Notes: generated by a model from the letters alone, not told the origin. 43,751 nucleotides of DNA from Candidatus Heimdallarchaeota archaeon LC_2 (GCA_001940725.1 MDVR01000053.1:1-43751); one strand, 5' to 3'; shown: positions 7,921 to 16,386, numbered from the stretch's first letter. Made by a program: numbers and translations.

Positions 7921-9243
7921 ATGAATAATGATAATTTCGAAGTACGAATATTAAAAAATGGTACCCCAGTACTATTAGCCATCTTCCCTGATTCGGAAAC
8001 TGTTACTTTGGGAATCACATATAATGTCGGTGGTCGAAATGAATGGAAAAAAGGAAAAGAATACGATGGTGTAAGTCATTTTCTTGAACATCAATTCTTT
8101 AAAGGAAATCCTGAAGCAGGTTTAGACCCAATTGAAGTGAATCAAGCATTTGATGCACTTGGAGGTTTGACAAATGCATTTACTATGGAGGATACGACTT
8201 GTTATTATGTTAAATGTCTAAACACAGAATTAGATAATGCAATAACCCTTTGGAACAAACTCTTAATTTTCGGTGAAATTGATAAAAAAGAATTTGATAA
8301 AGAATCCTTTGTTGTAAGGCAAGAATTCAAGAGAATTGAGGATTCGCCACCTTCACTCCTATACAGAAAAATGAAAAAGGAATTACATAGAGGTACAAGT
8401 CTTGAAATGGACGTGATCGGAAATGAAGATAGTCTCTCATCTATCAATCTTCAGCAAATGGAAACATACAGAGATGAACATTATGGAATGGAAAATGCAG
8501 CGCTAATGGTTCTGGGTAATTATGATAAAGAATCTGTATTCAAGAAATTAAATGATACATTTGGATCAAAACCAGCAAAATCTGAAAAACCCAAATATGA
8601 ATTAACATCATTTAAACGGGCAAATGAATCAAAAATGAAAATAGTTAAAGTTGATAAACAAACTCCACTGGTTTTTTATGGTCTTGGTATCAAAACATTA
8701 GGAGGTTTATCTGAAGATCGTGCAGCATTAGAGATCTTAATGGCATATCTTACCTTAGGAAAATCTAGTTTGTTAAGAGAAAAATTAGTCAGATCTGGAA
8801 TTTGTGCATTTGCTACATCTTTTACTGAATTGTATCAAGATGTTGGGAACCTTATTTTGCTTGCAGGAACTTCACCTCAAAGTTACCCTGTTGCACATGA
8901 TACGACAATGAAAATGCTACATGAGTTACGCACTATGAATTGGACTCAAGAATTACTCGATAAAATAATTGAAAGAATTGAGTACAGTTATAGATCAAAC
9001 TCAGAAGAACCAATGTCAATGTTGATGGGGCAAGCGACTAGCTTATGGCGACGTGGAAACTTCCAATCTATGGAAGATAGATTATTTGAGTTGAATAATA
9101 TCAGTCTTGAAACAATTCATGTTGTAAGAGATAAATTACTTGGAAATCTTAATGGAATCTATGGAATCATAGGTGATATTGGAGATTATGAACCAAGTTT
9201 TCCACAAGATACGTGGAAAGGTAGTTTTGAGATAGTTCAATAA
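7921..9243 (+). CDS. M16 family zinc metallopeptidase, catalytic subunit
   Basis: An in-frame ATG at 7888 would overlap the previous gene. I prefer 7921, right after that gene's TGA, because homology-like sequence begins there (FEVRILKNGTPVLL). From this start, 440 residues. The inverted zinc motif HFLEH is intact (H53, E56, H57), and a downstream acidic ligand candidate lies in FVVRQEFKRIED. The C-terminal half is the second M16 barrel. It should cleave peptides as a heterodimer with the product of the preceding gene, with which it is certainly co-transcribed. An upstream GGAG near 7903 could act as a ribosome-binding site. Confidence 0.9.
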   Translation: MNNDNFEVRILKNGTPVLLAIFPDSETVTLGITYNVGGRNEWKKGKEYDGVSHFLEHQFFKGNPEAGLDPIEVNQAFDALGGLTNAFTMEDTTCYYVKCLNTELDNAITLWNKLLIFGEIDKKEFDKESFVVRQEFKRIEDSPPSLLYRKMKKELHRGTSLEMDVIGNEDSLSSINLQQMETYRDEHYGMENAALMVLGNYDKESVFKKLNDTFGSKPAKSEKPKYELTSFKRANESKMKIVKVDKQTPLVFYGLGIKTLGGLSEDRAALEILMAYLTLGKSSLLREKLVRSGICAFATSFTELYQDVGNLILLAGTSPQSYPVAHDTTMKMLHELRTMNWTQELLDKIIERIEYSYRSNSEEPMSMLMGQATSLWRRGNFQSMEDRLFELNNISLETIHVVRDKLLGNLNGIYGIIGDIGDYEPSFPQDTWKGSFEIVQ

Positions 9244-9403
9244 GTTGTTTATTAAAATATAAAATGCTATTTCAGAATTATGAATTTTATCTTGATCGTA
9301 CTCAAACTCTCAAGTCATAATATGGCACACGGATAAATAATTTTGAAAGAATACCTTTAATTAACAATATTATCGAGAATTTAATATTGTATTTTTATTT
9401 TTA

Positions 9404-9412
9404 TTTTAAATA
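9404..9412 (+). promoter_or_regulatory. TATA box for metallophosphoesterase gene
   Basis: TTTTAAATA lies about 27 bp upstream of 9435-9439, so transcription would begin almost on the ATG at 9439. This supports a leaderless start there, although that ATG is not in the frame of the downstream coding region. Confidence 0.45.
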
Positions 9413-9438
9413 CTGATACAAATGTAAAATCTCTGTTC

Positions 9439-10283
9439 ATGGTGGTGCTCATATAGAAGAAAATGTAGAACAAACTAAGGTTGTAACATCTGAGTCAATT
9501 ATCGCAAGTGGAGATGAGACGATTGAAGAAGTTACCTCATGGTTTGATACAACTGAAATAAATCTTGATGCGAAAAAAATTTGTGTTATTTCTGATATTC
9601 ATAGCAATTATGTAGCATTAGAAGCAGTAATAGAAGATATGAAAAACAGAGAATTTGACGCAGTAATTTGTTTAGGGGATTTAGTTGGGTATTATACAGA
9701 ACCCAATGAAGTTGTGAGTAAGGTAAAAGAAATTGCAGAAGTGAATATAATGGGAAATCATGATTTCGCAATTGTTGAACCAGAGAATTTACTTTATAGT
9801 ACCTTACAAGAAGCAGCTCAAGAAGCACTGGATCATAATAAAGACATACTTCATCAAGATTATTTTAAATGGCTTGAAAAATTACCCTTGAAGGTAGTTT
9901 TAAAGACGCCTCATGCATCTATTACTCTAGTCCATGGAGATCCAGTAACAATATTTGGATATATTTATGGTTTAACTGAAGAGTTGTTTGAACAATCTAT
10001 TAAGCATTCATTAAAACAAGTAAACACAGATTATTTATTAGTTGGACACTCTCACTTACAGGGAGAATATCGTGATGCTTCTACCGGTAGAATATATATT
10101 AATCCAGGTGCAGTTGGTCAACCGCGAGATAAGGATAATCGAGCAGCTTATGCAATCATTGATCTTGAGCACAAGACTCATCAATTAATTAGAGTACCAT
10201 ATGATATTGCCAAAGTAAAAGGAAAAATAATTGAATGTTGTTTACCTGAATACTTAGCCACACGATTGGATTTAGGTGAATGA
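9439..10283 (+). CDS. calcineurin-like metallophosphoesterase with a broken or unusual 5' end
   Basis: All core phosphoesterase motifs are present: DIHSN, GDLVGYY, GNHD, HGDP and GHSHL, the order of the two-metal YfcE/MJ0936-type family. The first motif (9594-9608) lies upstream of the first in-frame ATG (9639), so that ATG cannot be the start. The frame is open back to 9417 but has no ATG, GTG or TTG. The ATG at 9439, ideally placed for the TATA box at 9404-9412, is out of frame and hits a stop after five codons. One extra base around 9441 would join it to the downstream frame, giving MGGAHIEENVEQTK and onward. Alternatives are a non-AUG start or a genuine frameshift. Confidence 0.8.
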
Positions 10284-10379
10284 TATTATAATTTTACATT
10301 TATTAAAGTATGAACAACTTAATTCAAAATTTCATGTCTGCTGATTATTTATACAACACGATATCGATTATATATATGG

Positions 10380-10395
10380 AGATGTTTATACATCT
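10380..10395. promoter_or_regulatory. inverted repeat upstream of paralogue A promoter
   Basis: AGATGT and ACATCT flank TTAT, about 14 bp upstream of the TATA-like GCTTTAAA. The position suits an activator or operator site. A comparable but different inverted repeat precedes paralogue B. Chance occurrence in AT-rich DNA is possible. Confidence 0.25.
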
Positions 10396-10481
10396 ACACA
10401 ATACGAGTGCTTTAAAAATGTTTAAGCTGATTCAACTATAGCTTATCATATATTAATCCCACAAAATGTGCTAAATGAGCA

Positions 10482-11129
10482 TTGAAAAATATGCAGGAGA
10501 GCCCCCAGATGTCTGCAAACGAGGTAATTTTCAAATTTGAAAGAGAAATTCGATTTACAATAAAACATGAAGCCATACCTGTTAGTAACTCAGGGGAAAA
10601 TCAAGCAAAAATCAACCAGTTTGAATATTCGGAAGTCCAGCAAGATGAGTACACTGTTGCAAACCTCTCTGGGGCCTTAAGTATATTTTATGTTGCGGGA
10701 TCATTTCTCTCTGTTGACAGGATTATAAAGATTCAAAATAGTTTCAAAAAACAAAGAAGAATTATCTTCTATTTAGATTCTAGGCCTGGTCAAATAGCGA
10801 GCACCTTATTCTTACAATTATTAAAAATTAAAAATGGAGAGGAGTTTTCTAAGCATAGATTTATCCAAAGAATTGATAAGGAATTTTTCCAATCTGAAGG
10901 GATTATTGTATCTTCAGGTGAAATCAATGAAGCAATCTCTAGAATGTTTAGGAAAACAATGATAAATTATTTTGGCGAAGATGGTCGTACATTCCTCAGA
11001 AGCCCATTTTCGGTGAGAATTCACGATATAAATATCTCTAATGCTAGAGTAGTCGGATATAATTTTTATAAAACCCAAATAGATTATAAAGTAAATTCTT
11101 ACGTTAGTGAGTTGAATCGATTGCTTTGA
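10482..11129 (+). CDS. conserved unknown protein, paralogue A
   Basis: 215 residues, clearly paralogous to the product at 15754-16386: both share FMSVDRIIK/FLSVDRIIK, YLDSR-GQI, LLQLLK, SSGEI and MFRKTM. The middle to C-terminal part is helical with charged turns and could be a winged helix, but no known family is recognised. The start is TTG-AAA-AAT-ATG, and the paralogue begins GTG-AAA-AAT-ATG, so either the first codon or the ATG nine bases later could be used. A GCTTTAAA TATA-like box at ~10409 resembles the one before the paralogue. A perfect inverted repeat (AGATGT-TTAT-ACATCT) sits at 10380-10395. Confidence 0.75.
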   Translation: MKNMQESPQMSANEVIFKFEREIRFTIKHEAIPVSNSGENQAKINQFEYSEVQQDEYTVANLSGALSIFYVAGSFLSVDRIIKIQNSFKKQRRIIFYLDSRPGQIASTLFLQLLKIKNGEEFSKHRFIQRIDKEFFQSEGIIVSSGEINEAISRMFRKTMINYFGEDGRTFLRSPFSVRIHDINISNARVVGYNFYKTQIDYKVNSYVSELNRLL

Positions 11130-11246
11130 TAACTAAGTAATTGTAAAATTCCAAAAGTACATTATTTAATTATAATTTGATGGATTGATGAAACCTTAAT
11201 ATTAGGTGTAAAATTAGATTTTTACATTATCATATAATTAATAATA

Positions 11247-11993
11247 GTGCATTCCAATTCTCAAATGTTGACTGATCCAGATGTATCCGAAATTTATAAT
11301 AAAACTCGTAAAAACAAAATTACCGCTACGATTATATTAATTTCTTTACTATCTTCTCTTCTCTTAATATCTGGCATTACAGATGATGATGAAATACCAA
11401 AACTTAATGATGATCCCATATCAAATCTCCCTATATATGGAAATGTCTCTGATTTCACTCTCACCAATGTAAATAACCAAAGTTATACATTTTCTCAAGA
11501 TTTAGGTAAGATTAGAATTGTTAATTTCTTCTACACAAAATGTCCTGGTGACGAGGGGTGCTCCCTTCTCACATTACAAATGTGGCTTATTTATTCAAAA
11601 ATAAGACAAAGTAATGACCTCGATAAAGTTAATTTTGTTTCAATAGATTTTGATTATATCAACGATACGCTCGAAGATCTACAAGAATATGCTAATAGTT
11701 ATCCGGCAGAATCAGATAGTTGGCAATTTCTAATAGGGAATAAAACAGAAATAGATAAAATCACTGATGATTGGAATTTTTATTTTAATGCTACTCAAAG
11801 TGACAATCCTTTAACATTGAACCATGGTGATGAAGAACAACCAGATCCTTATGATCACTCATTAATTGTGTATATTATCGATCAACAAAACAGAATCAGA
11901 AAATTCCTTTTAGGAGAAAATTGGACTATTGATGAGGCAATTTCAACTATTGAATTTTTAATTGAAGAAAATAATTCTATTACAAAATATTGA
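11247..11993 (+). CDS. SCO1/SenC-like thioredoxin-fold protein, membrane-anchored
   Basis: 248 residues from a GTG start. An N-terminal membrane anchor (TATIILISLLSSLLLISGI) precedes an acidic linker and a thioredoxin-fold domain (NVSDFTLTNVNNQSYTFSQDLGKIRIVNFFYTKCP, shortened here by position). The copper-site cysteines occur as CPGDEGC, with five residues between them rather than the usual three. A later DHSLIVYIID supplies the conserved histidine. SCO proteins deliver copper to, or reduce, the CuA centre of haem-copper oxidases. The altered Cys spacing means copper handling is not certain, and a peroxiredoxin- or thioredoxin-like role is possible. No oxidase gene is in the window. Confidence 0.65.
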   Translation: MHSNSQMLTDPDVSEIYNKTRKNKITATIILISLLSSLLLISGITDDDEIPKLNDDPISNLPIYGNVSDFTLTNVNNQSYTFSQDLGKIRIVNFFYTKCPGDEGCSLLTLQMWLIYSKIRQSNDLDKVNFVSIDFDYINDTLEDLQEYANSYPAESDSWQFLIGNKTEIDKITDDWNFYFNATQSDNPLTLNHGDEEQPDPYDHSLIVYIIDQQNRIRKFLLGENWTIDEAISTIEFLIEENNSITKY

Positions 11994-12027
11994 ATATTAA
12001 TTTGTTACTCATTTACTTTTGAATATT

Positions 12028-12822
12028 TTATTTTTCCATTACTTTTTTCATTAATTGTGCAAGTTTTCCAAATCGTTTCTCTAAGGAATCAAGTCTTTCA
12101 TCAATATTATCCAATCTTGAGTTAATTCCTGTTAAATCATCAGAAAGCCCTTCAACTTTCATTGATGATGCTTCAGCTACTGCAGTAGCTTGAGCTACTT
12201 CAACAGAGTTACCTGATTCATTGAAATCTCCAGGCGTGATCATTTCCGTTCCTTCTGGTAAATCAACAGTAACATCAATATTATGCTTCTCAAGAAGCCT
12301 TTTTCCCATTAAATCAAATGCAAGTCCAACGTTCATACCTGATTTTGCTGATGTTTCAAGGAATACGAAAGTAAGGCCAGATTCAGCTGCTATTCTTTGG
12401 CAATATTCAATTGCCATTTGATTTGAAACTTGCCTAGTTTCTACTAAATCTGCTTTATTTCCTAAAACGACAAATGTAGAAATAGTTCCACCTGAATTAT
12501 CTATACAATCCTTGATCCAAGTACTGAGATTATGTAAAGAAGATGGATCTTGTAGATCAAAGATTAGAAATGCAGCTTGACCACCTTTGTAGAAAGATTT
12601 TCTTGCAACCGTATATGCATCTTGTCCTGCAAGGTCAAAGATTTGATATGTGACTTTATTACCTGCAATTTCTGTTTTGTGTGATGCGAAATCTGCACCA
12701 ATTGTTTTCATATATGATCCAGCAAAACCTTTACCCATATATTGTTCCCTGATTGAAGTTTTACCTACGGCTCCATCCCCACACAATAGTAATTTGAAGA
12801 GAAACTGTTTTCCTTGCGACAT
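12028..12822 (-). CDS. Ras/Rab-type small GTPase with C-terminal coiled coil
   Basis: 264 residues. All five G motifs are visible: GDGAVGKT (15-22), switch I T40, DLAGQ (63-67), NKAD (122-125) and TSAKS (157-161). The catalytic Gln67 is present, so GTP hydrolysis should work. After ~residue 185 there is an acidic Ala/Ser linker and then a predicted coiled coil with regular Leu/Ile spacing (INSRLDNIDERLDSLEKR). There is no C-terminal Cys for prenylation. Such GTPases are expanded in Asgard archaea and act as molecular switches; the effector is unknown. A TATA box at 12871-12880 on the minus strand gives a leader of ~25 bases. Confidence 0.92.
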   Translation of the reverse strand: MSQGKQFLFKLLLCGDGAVGKTSIREQYMGKGFAGSYMKTIGADFASHKTEIAGNKVTYQIFDLAGQDAYTVARKSFYKGGQAAFLIFDLQDPSSLHNLSTWIKDCIDNSGGTISTFVVLGNKADLVETRQVSNQMAIEYCQRIAAESGLTFVFLETSAKSGMNVGLAFDLMGKRLLEKHNIDVTVDLPEGTEMITPGDFNESGNSVEVAQATAVAEASSMKVEGLSDDLTGINSRLDNIDERLDSLEKRFGKLAQLMKKVMEK

Positions 12823-12870
12823 TTATAATTTTACTTTCTCTTTATGTTATTAGAATTTTTCATTTTTTTA

Positions 12871-12880
12871 CATTTAAATG
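12871..12880 (-). promoter_or_regulatory. TATA box for small GTPase gene
   Basis: On the minus strand this reads CATTTAAATG. Transcription would start near 12848, about 26 bases before the ATG at 12822. It lies 20 bp outside the repeated RNA element, so the GTPase has a promoter separate from that RNA. Confidence 0.45.
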
Positions 12881-12926
12881 GCTAAAAATTGTACTACTTA
12901 TGATCTAACCGTTATTTCTAATATAA

Positions 12927-13205
12927 ATAATGATTTTTCACGTTCCACAAACAATATCGGGTGTTGCCACCACTTCTTGCGAAGCTAATAATGTTCTCGA
13001 TTTATTTGATAAATCCGTGTTTCTGTCATCTTCTCCCTCACTCGATGGCTCGAAAAATGAGATCAGCAAAGATGGGTTACCGTGATTTTTACCACCGTTT
13101 GATCACTGTTAACGGCGTTTCTGTTAGACAGATTAGAACTTCCTCAGGTATTATTTTTATTAAATACCTTCATAGTTTTCGGTTCCGCAGAACCTAGTTC
13201 TCTAA
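12927..13205 (-). ncRNA. candidate structured RNA, copy 2
   Basis: Same fold as the copy at 2385-2663. The UNCG hairpin is at 13181-13194 and the GNRA hairpin is at 12960-12971, with the second GNRA hairpin beside it. The GGTATT/AATACC stem at 13147-13168 is perfect here but has one mismatch in copy 1. The stem CGCCGTT/AACGGTG has an A-U pair where copy 1 has G-U. The other differences lie in loops or between helices. Strand choice rests on the TATA box, the GNRA/UNCG loops (which appear only on this strand) and G-U-tolerant pairs. The 3' boundary is not defined. Confidence 0.6.
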
Positions 13206-13224
13206 TGATCATTACTCACTTGAC

Positions 13225-13232
13225 TATTTAAA
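13225..13232 (-). promoter_or_regulatory. TATA box for RNA copy 2
   Basis: TTTAAATA on the minus strand, about 25 bp before the putative RNA start at ~13204. Sequence and spacing match copy 1. Confidence 0.55.
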
Positions 13233-13348
13233 GGACTGAGTTTTATGCTTTGTTAATTTATTTAACATACCGTGCATTATTGGAATATATTTGAAATGAT
13301 AAAAAAGTATGAAAACTATCTAAGATAGATAAAAATGAGTGTACAGCA

Positions 13349-15319
13349 CTATCTTGTAATTTTAATTTTGTTGTTGTAGAATTTTACAATTAAACTTAAA
13401 ATTGTAATAGCAATTATTCCAATATAAATCTGAAGACCCGGTGATCTGAAATTATTTGATGTTGATGAGGCTGAAATTGATGAACCAGTAGAGTCTGAAA
13501 AACTTGAAGTACCAGAAATATTTGTATCCACGATTGTGGAGTGTGAATTACTTTGGGTTGAAGTTATAGAAATAAAGGTATTTTCTTTCAAGATTGTTAA
13601 AGCTAGATTCATTTTAATAAAGGATTCAAGATAATTTCTCCCTTTATGCAAAATTATTCCTTCATTAAATAAATCTGAAACAGTGTTTAAGTGATTATCA
13701 GATCTCTCATCTTTTAATATTTGGTAGGTTTGAATTAATTGACTTGTGATAGAATCAACAGTTGCTCTTCGATAAAGTTTAGTTAAAATTTGTGAATAAT
13801 TCGATACACCAGGATAATATCCCATAACATCAAGCGCAAAATCACTAGTGAATGTATCCATTCTAGTGTCACCTTGACTATCGAATGTATGAGGGATCCC
13901 AATTGCATGACCAATTTCATGAACTAGAACTCGGCTCAGTCCAGATTTGGCTGTTGAATGGTCCGCCATGAATGCTCTATCCAACTCATACAAAATTGTT
14001 AATTTCCGATCACCCCCCAATCCAGTATACAAACCACCCACCCAGGGAGTAGAACCAGCAAAGCTTGCATCATCAACTAGATAAATTAACCCTTTGACAA
14101 CGATATCAGCTGCGTCATTGGAAAAATAATCAGAATTTATCGTTGCATCATTTGCAAGTTCAAACCATAAATTGAAACCATCATAAAATTGCCAATTATC
14201 GAATGGTACAGGAATTGAAGGCTGAAAGTAACTGTAATTATGTTCATGACTTGTGAAAATATCACCCATATAGGTATCAGTTCCCATATCCACATAATTC
14301 ACCAAAACTTCTGTACTTTCTGGTTGGAGAAGATTACTTACACTATCTGTTACCAATTGATTATTGATTATCCACTCTAGATCCCCACTAGTTGTTTCTG
14401 ATCCCCAATACATTACTTGTATTTGCACACTTATCGAACTCCCTAACGTTTCGGGTTCAAATCTCATATTGTAAATTCTTGAGATCCAATCGTCCAACCA
14501 TAAAGTAATTGTATCTGTGGTGTTAAACTTCTGATTAACAAAATCTTGCCCTTCGAGTAAAGAGTCTAAATCATATGAATATGATAAATGAGGATTATTA
14601 ATGTTGTTCCAAATTTTTCTCCATGTAAGATACCACTGAAATGCAGTAGGATCAATCAAACTGACTTCAGTTGCATTACTATAAGCTGCAAAAGGAAATT
14701 TTACATTATAATTTTCACCTAGATCATAATCCCACTCTAATCTCCAAAAGAAACGTGCTCGACCTGAATCAGGATCTACTTCTGTCACGTTGAACCAATG
14801 ATCATTTTCTGAGTCATCTAACCTGGATAAATTAAATACGTATAGGTAAAATCTATTTTCGTCAGGCAAAGTTGTTTCCGCAGGATTGCTTGCCATGAAA
14901 GTCTCAAGTTTTTGTGCATCAATTGCAGTTCCATTTTGTCTATTGAAAATACTTTTACGCTGAAAATTCTCTTTTTGCTCTTCTAAAGCAGTTGAATTAA
15001 GTGAAGATGTCCAATCTCGATTTGAAAACTCATCAATATTCAAATTAATTTGATCTTCATATGATTGATTGGCAAAATTAAATTCGTAGTTAATCTGATA
15101 TGAAATATCATTTCCAGCTGTGGTTGGCAATCCACCCTCTATAGCAACTGTATCCACTAATGATTCATCATAATTAATAAAAGTAATTACAAAATTTTGT
15201 TCAGAATTATAGGTAAGTGAAATTGGTGGGGTTTCTGAATGCCCTATGTCGATTGACGGTGAAATTATCATTGAAAAAATTAGACTAGTTACCAGTAAAA
15301 ATCTTTTTGTAATTTTCAC
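13349..15319 (-). CDS. membrane-anchored metzincin-type zinc metallopeptidase
   Basis: 656 residues. An N-terminal signal segment (FLLVTSLIFSMIISPSI) precedes a large ectodomain with many Asn/Asp/Trp residues. The zinc motif HEIGHAIGIPH (H467, E468, H471, H477) is complete, and DVMGYYP ~20 residues later provides the Met-turn, the hallmark of metzincins. The C-terminus has a Ser/Thr-rich stalk (TSSFSDSTGSSISASSTS), one membrane helix (GIIAITILSLIV) and a basic tail. It probably sits on the outer face of the membrane and cleaves extracellular protein. The family within the metzincins is not assigned. Confidence 0.85.
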   Translation of the reverse strand: MKITKRFLLVTSLIFSMIISPSIDIGHSETPPISLTYNSEQNFVITFINYDESLVDTVAIEGGLPTTAGNDISYQINYEFNFANQSYEDQINLNIDEFSNRDWTSSLNSTALEEQKENFQRKSIFNRQNGTAIDAQKLETFMASNPAETTLPDENRFYLYVFNLSRLDDSENDHWFNVTEVDPDSGRARFFWRLEWDYDLGENYNVKFPFAAYSNATEVSLIDPTAFQWYLTWRKIWNNINNPHLSYSYDLDSLLEGQDFVNQKFNTTDTITLWLDDWISRIYNMRFEPETLGSSISVQIQVMYWGSETTSGDLEWIINNQLVTDSVSNLLQPESTEVLVNYVDMGTDTYMGDIFTSHEHNYSYFQPSIPVPFDNWQFYDGFNLWFELANDATINSDYFSNDAADIVVKGLIYLVDDASFAGSTPWVGGLYTGLGGDRKLTILYELDRAFMADHSTAKSGLSRVLVHEIGHAIGIPHTFDSQGDTRMDTFTSDFALDVMGYYPGVSNYSQILTKLYRRATVDSITSQLIQTYQILKDERSDNHLNTVSDLFNEGIILHKGRNYLESFIKMNLALTILKENTFISITSTQSNSHSTIVDTNISGTSSFSDSTGSSISASSTSNNFRSPGLQIYIGIIAITILSLIVKFYNNKIKITR

Positions 15320-15753
15320 TAAAATTAATTTGGCTTGTAAATATAAAAACCTTCACGATCATACGTTGTTAATAATTAAATTAATTGTCTTTATAAAAAT
15401 TTTTCTTGATATCAACTTGAATCAAAATAAAGAAAGAAAGAAAAGATACGAAATCATGAATTTTTGTACTAAACTCGAATAATTTAATTACATTAGAAAA
15501 TGCTTAGTAATGACATAATATTTGCACATTAATTCAAAATATATATTAAATGAAAAAGATGATTGCACAAGAAATGTTTTAGGTTTACATTTTATTATAT
15601 ATTCAAATAATAATATAAAGAGATTGGAAGTGAATTTTCCGATACACGTAGTTTATATAGGTCTGAGCAAGACAAAAATTAACTCATGACACTATGAGTA
15701 TTGCTTTAAACTAGAATGACTAATACACAAATATTAGTCACAAACTCTGAGAA
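15320..15753. other. 434-bp intergenic region with paralogue B promoter
   Basis: AT-rich, with no credible coding frame. It holds a short AAAG-type repeat (15429-15443), a promoter-like GCTTTAAACT at 15703-15712 preceded by an inverted repeat CTCAT/ATGAG (15683-15698), and a second inverted repeat at 15718-15739. Nothing else is recognised. Confidence 0.6.
15718..15739 (+). promoter_or_regulatory. inverted repeat at the expected transcription start of paralogue B
   Basis: GACTAAT and ATTAGTC flank ACACAAAT. The repeat begins six bases after the TATA-like box at 15703-15712 and spans the expected transcription start, a typical place for repressor binding. It could also fold as a leader hairpin. 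Function is inferred from position only. Confidence 0.35.
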
Positions 15754-16386
15754 GTGAAAAATATGCAATATGTGGAAATTCTAAATCGGTTAGAAACAGA
15801 AATAAAAATGACCATTAAGAATGAGATCCCATTAGTTAGTCCTTATGAATTTACAAAAACGAAATACAAACAACCTTTGTTATCTGATATTATCATTGAG
15901 AATCCAGAGGAAGAAAACCTATCAAGTGCACTAAACATTGTTTATGCATCGAGTTCATTCATGTCCGTCGATCGAATAATAAAAGTTAATGATAATTTTA
16001 AGAGGAATAGGAGAATCATTTACTATTTAGATTCACGAACTGGTCAAATTGGCAGTGTTTTATTACTACAACTCCTTAAAGCTGAATCCAATGGTACTTT
16101 TTCAAAACATGAATTAGTAGAAAAGGTAGATAAAGAAATCTTTCAAGCAGAAGGCATTAACATATCAAGTGGAGAAATTACAGAATCCTTGTCACGTATG
16201 TTTAGAAAAACAATGGCAGATTTCTTTTTTATTGATGGAAGGAAACTTGTTAAGAAACCATATATGTTGAAAGTACAAGAACTTAAATTAAACCAATATA
16301 GAATAAGGAATTATGATAATTACAAACATCAGATTGATAATTTGTCAAATTATTTGATGTTTACATTAAATAGAATGATTTTGTAG
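15754..16386 (+). CDS. conserved unknown protein, paralogue B
   Basis: 210 residues, paralogue of the product at 10482-11129. Shared blocks include MSVDRIIKVN, RRIIYYLDSRTGQI, LLQLLKAE, ISSGEIT and SRMFRKTM. The first ~60 residues diverge. A likely helix-turn-helix-like stretch is FSKHELVEKVDKEIFQ followed by GEITESLSRMF, so DNA binding is possible but unproven. The GTG-AAA-AAT-ATG start context matches paralogue A. The upstream box GCTTTAAA and the preceding GAGT are also shared, which suggests the same regulation. Confidence 0.75.
   Translation: MKNMQYVEILNRLETEIKMTIKNEIPLVSPYEFTKTKYKQPLLSDIIIENPEEENLSSALNIVYASSSFMSVDRIIKVNDNFKRNRRIIYYLDSRTGQIGSVLLLQLLKAESNGTFSKHELVEKVDKEIFQAEGINISSGEITESLSRMFRKTMADFFFIDGRKLVKKPYMLKVQELKLNQYRIRNYDNYKHQIDNLSNYLMFTLNRMIL

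Larger units (their letters stand above)
12900..13266. repeat. 367-bp dispersed repeat, copy 2
   Basis: Second copy of the element at 2358-2724, same orientation, offset 10,542 bp. It lies between the small GTPase and the metzincin gene, both on the minus strand; the remaining parts of this 526-bp gap (12823-12899 and 13267-13348) are AT-rich leader and spacer. Differences from copy 1 are single bases plus a one-base loss in a T run and a one-base gain 13-15 bases away. Confidence 0.93.

Noticed and set aside
10284..10481. Possible tRNA or small RNA in the intergenic gap before paralogue A
   Set aside because: No T-loop GTTC-A sequence or cloverleaf stems were found; only a short inverted repeat and a promoter-like box.
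15429..15443. AAAG-type microsatellite
   Set aside because: Only about four imperfect units in AT-rich DNA; no evidence for phase variation because it is not inside or near a start codon.
15246..15482. 78-codon plus-strand frame overlapping the metzincin signal peptide region
   Set aside because: It overlaps the conserved start of the minus-strand peptidase and runs into AT-rich intergenic DNA with low-complexity translation.
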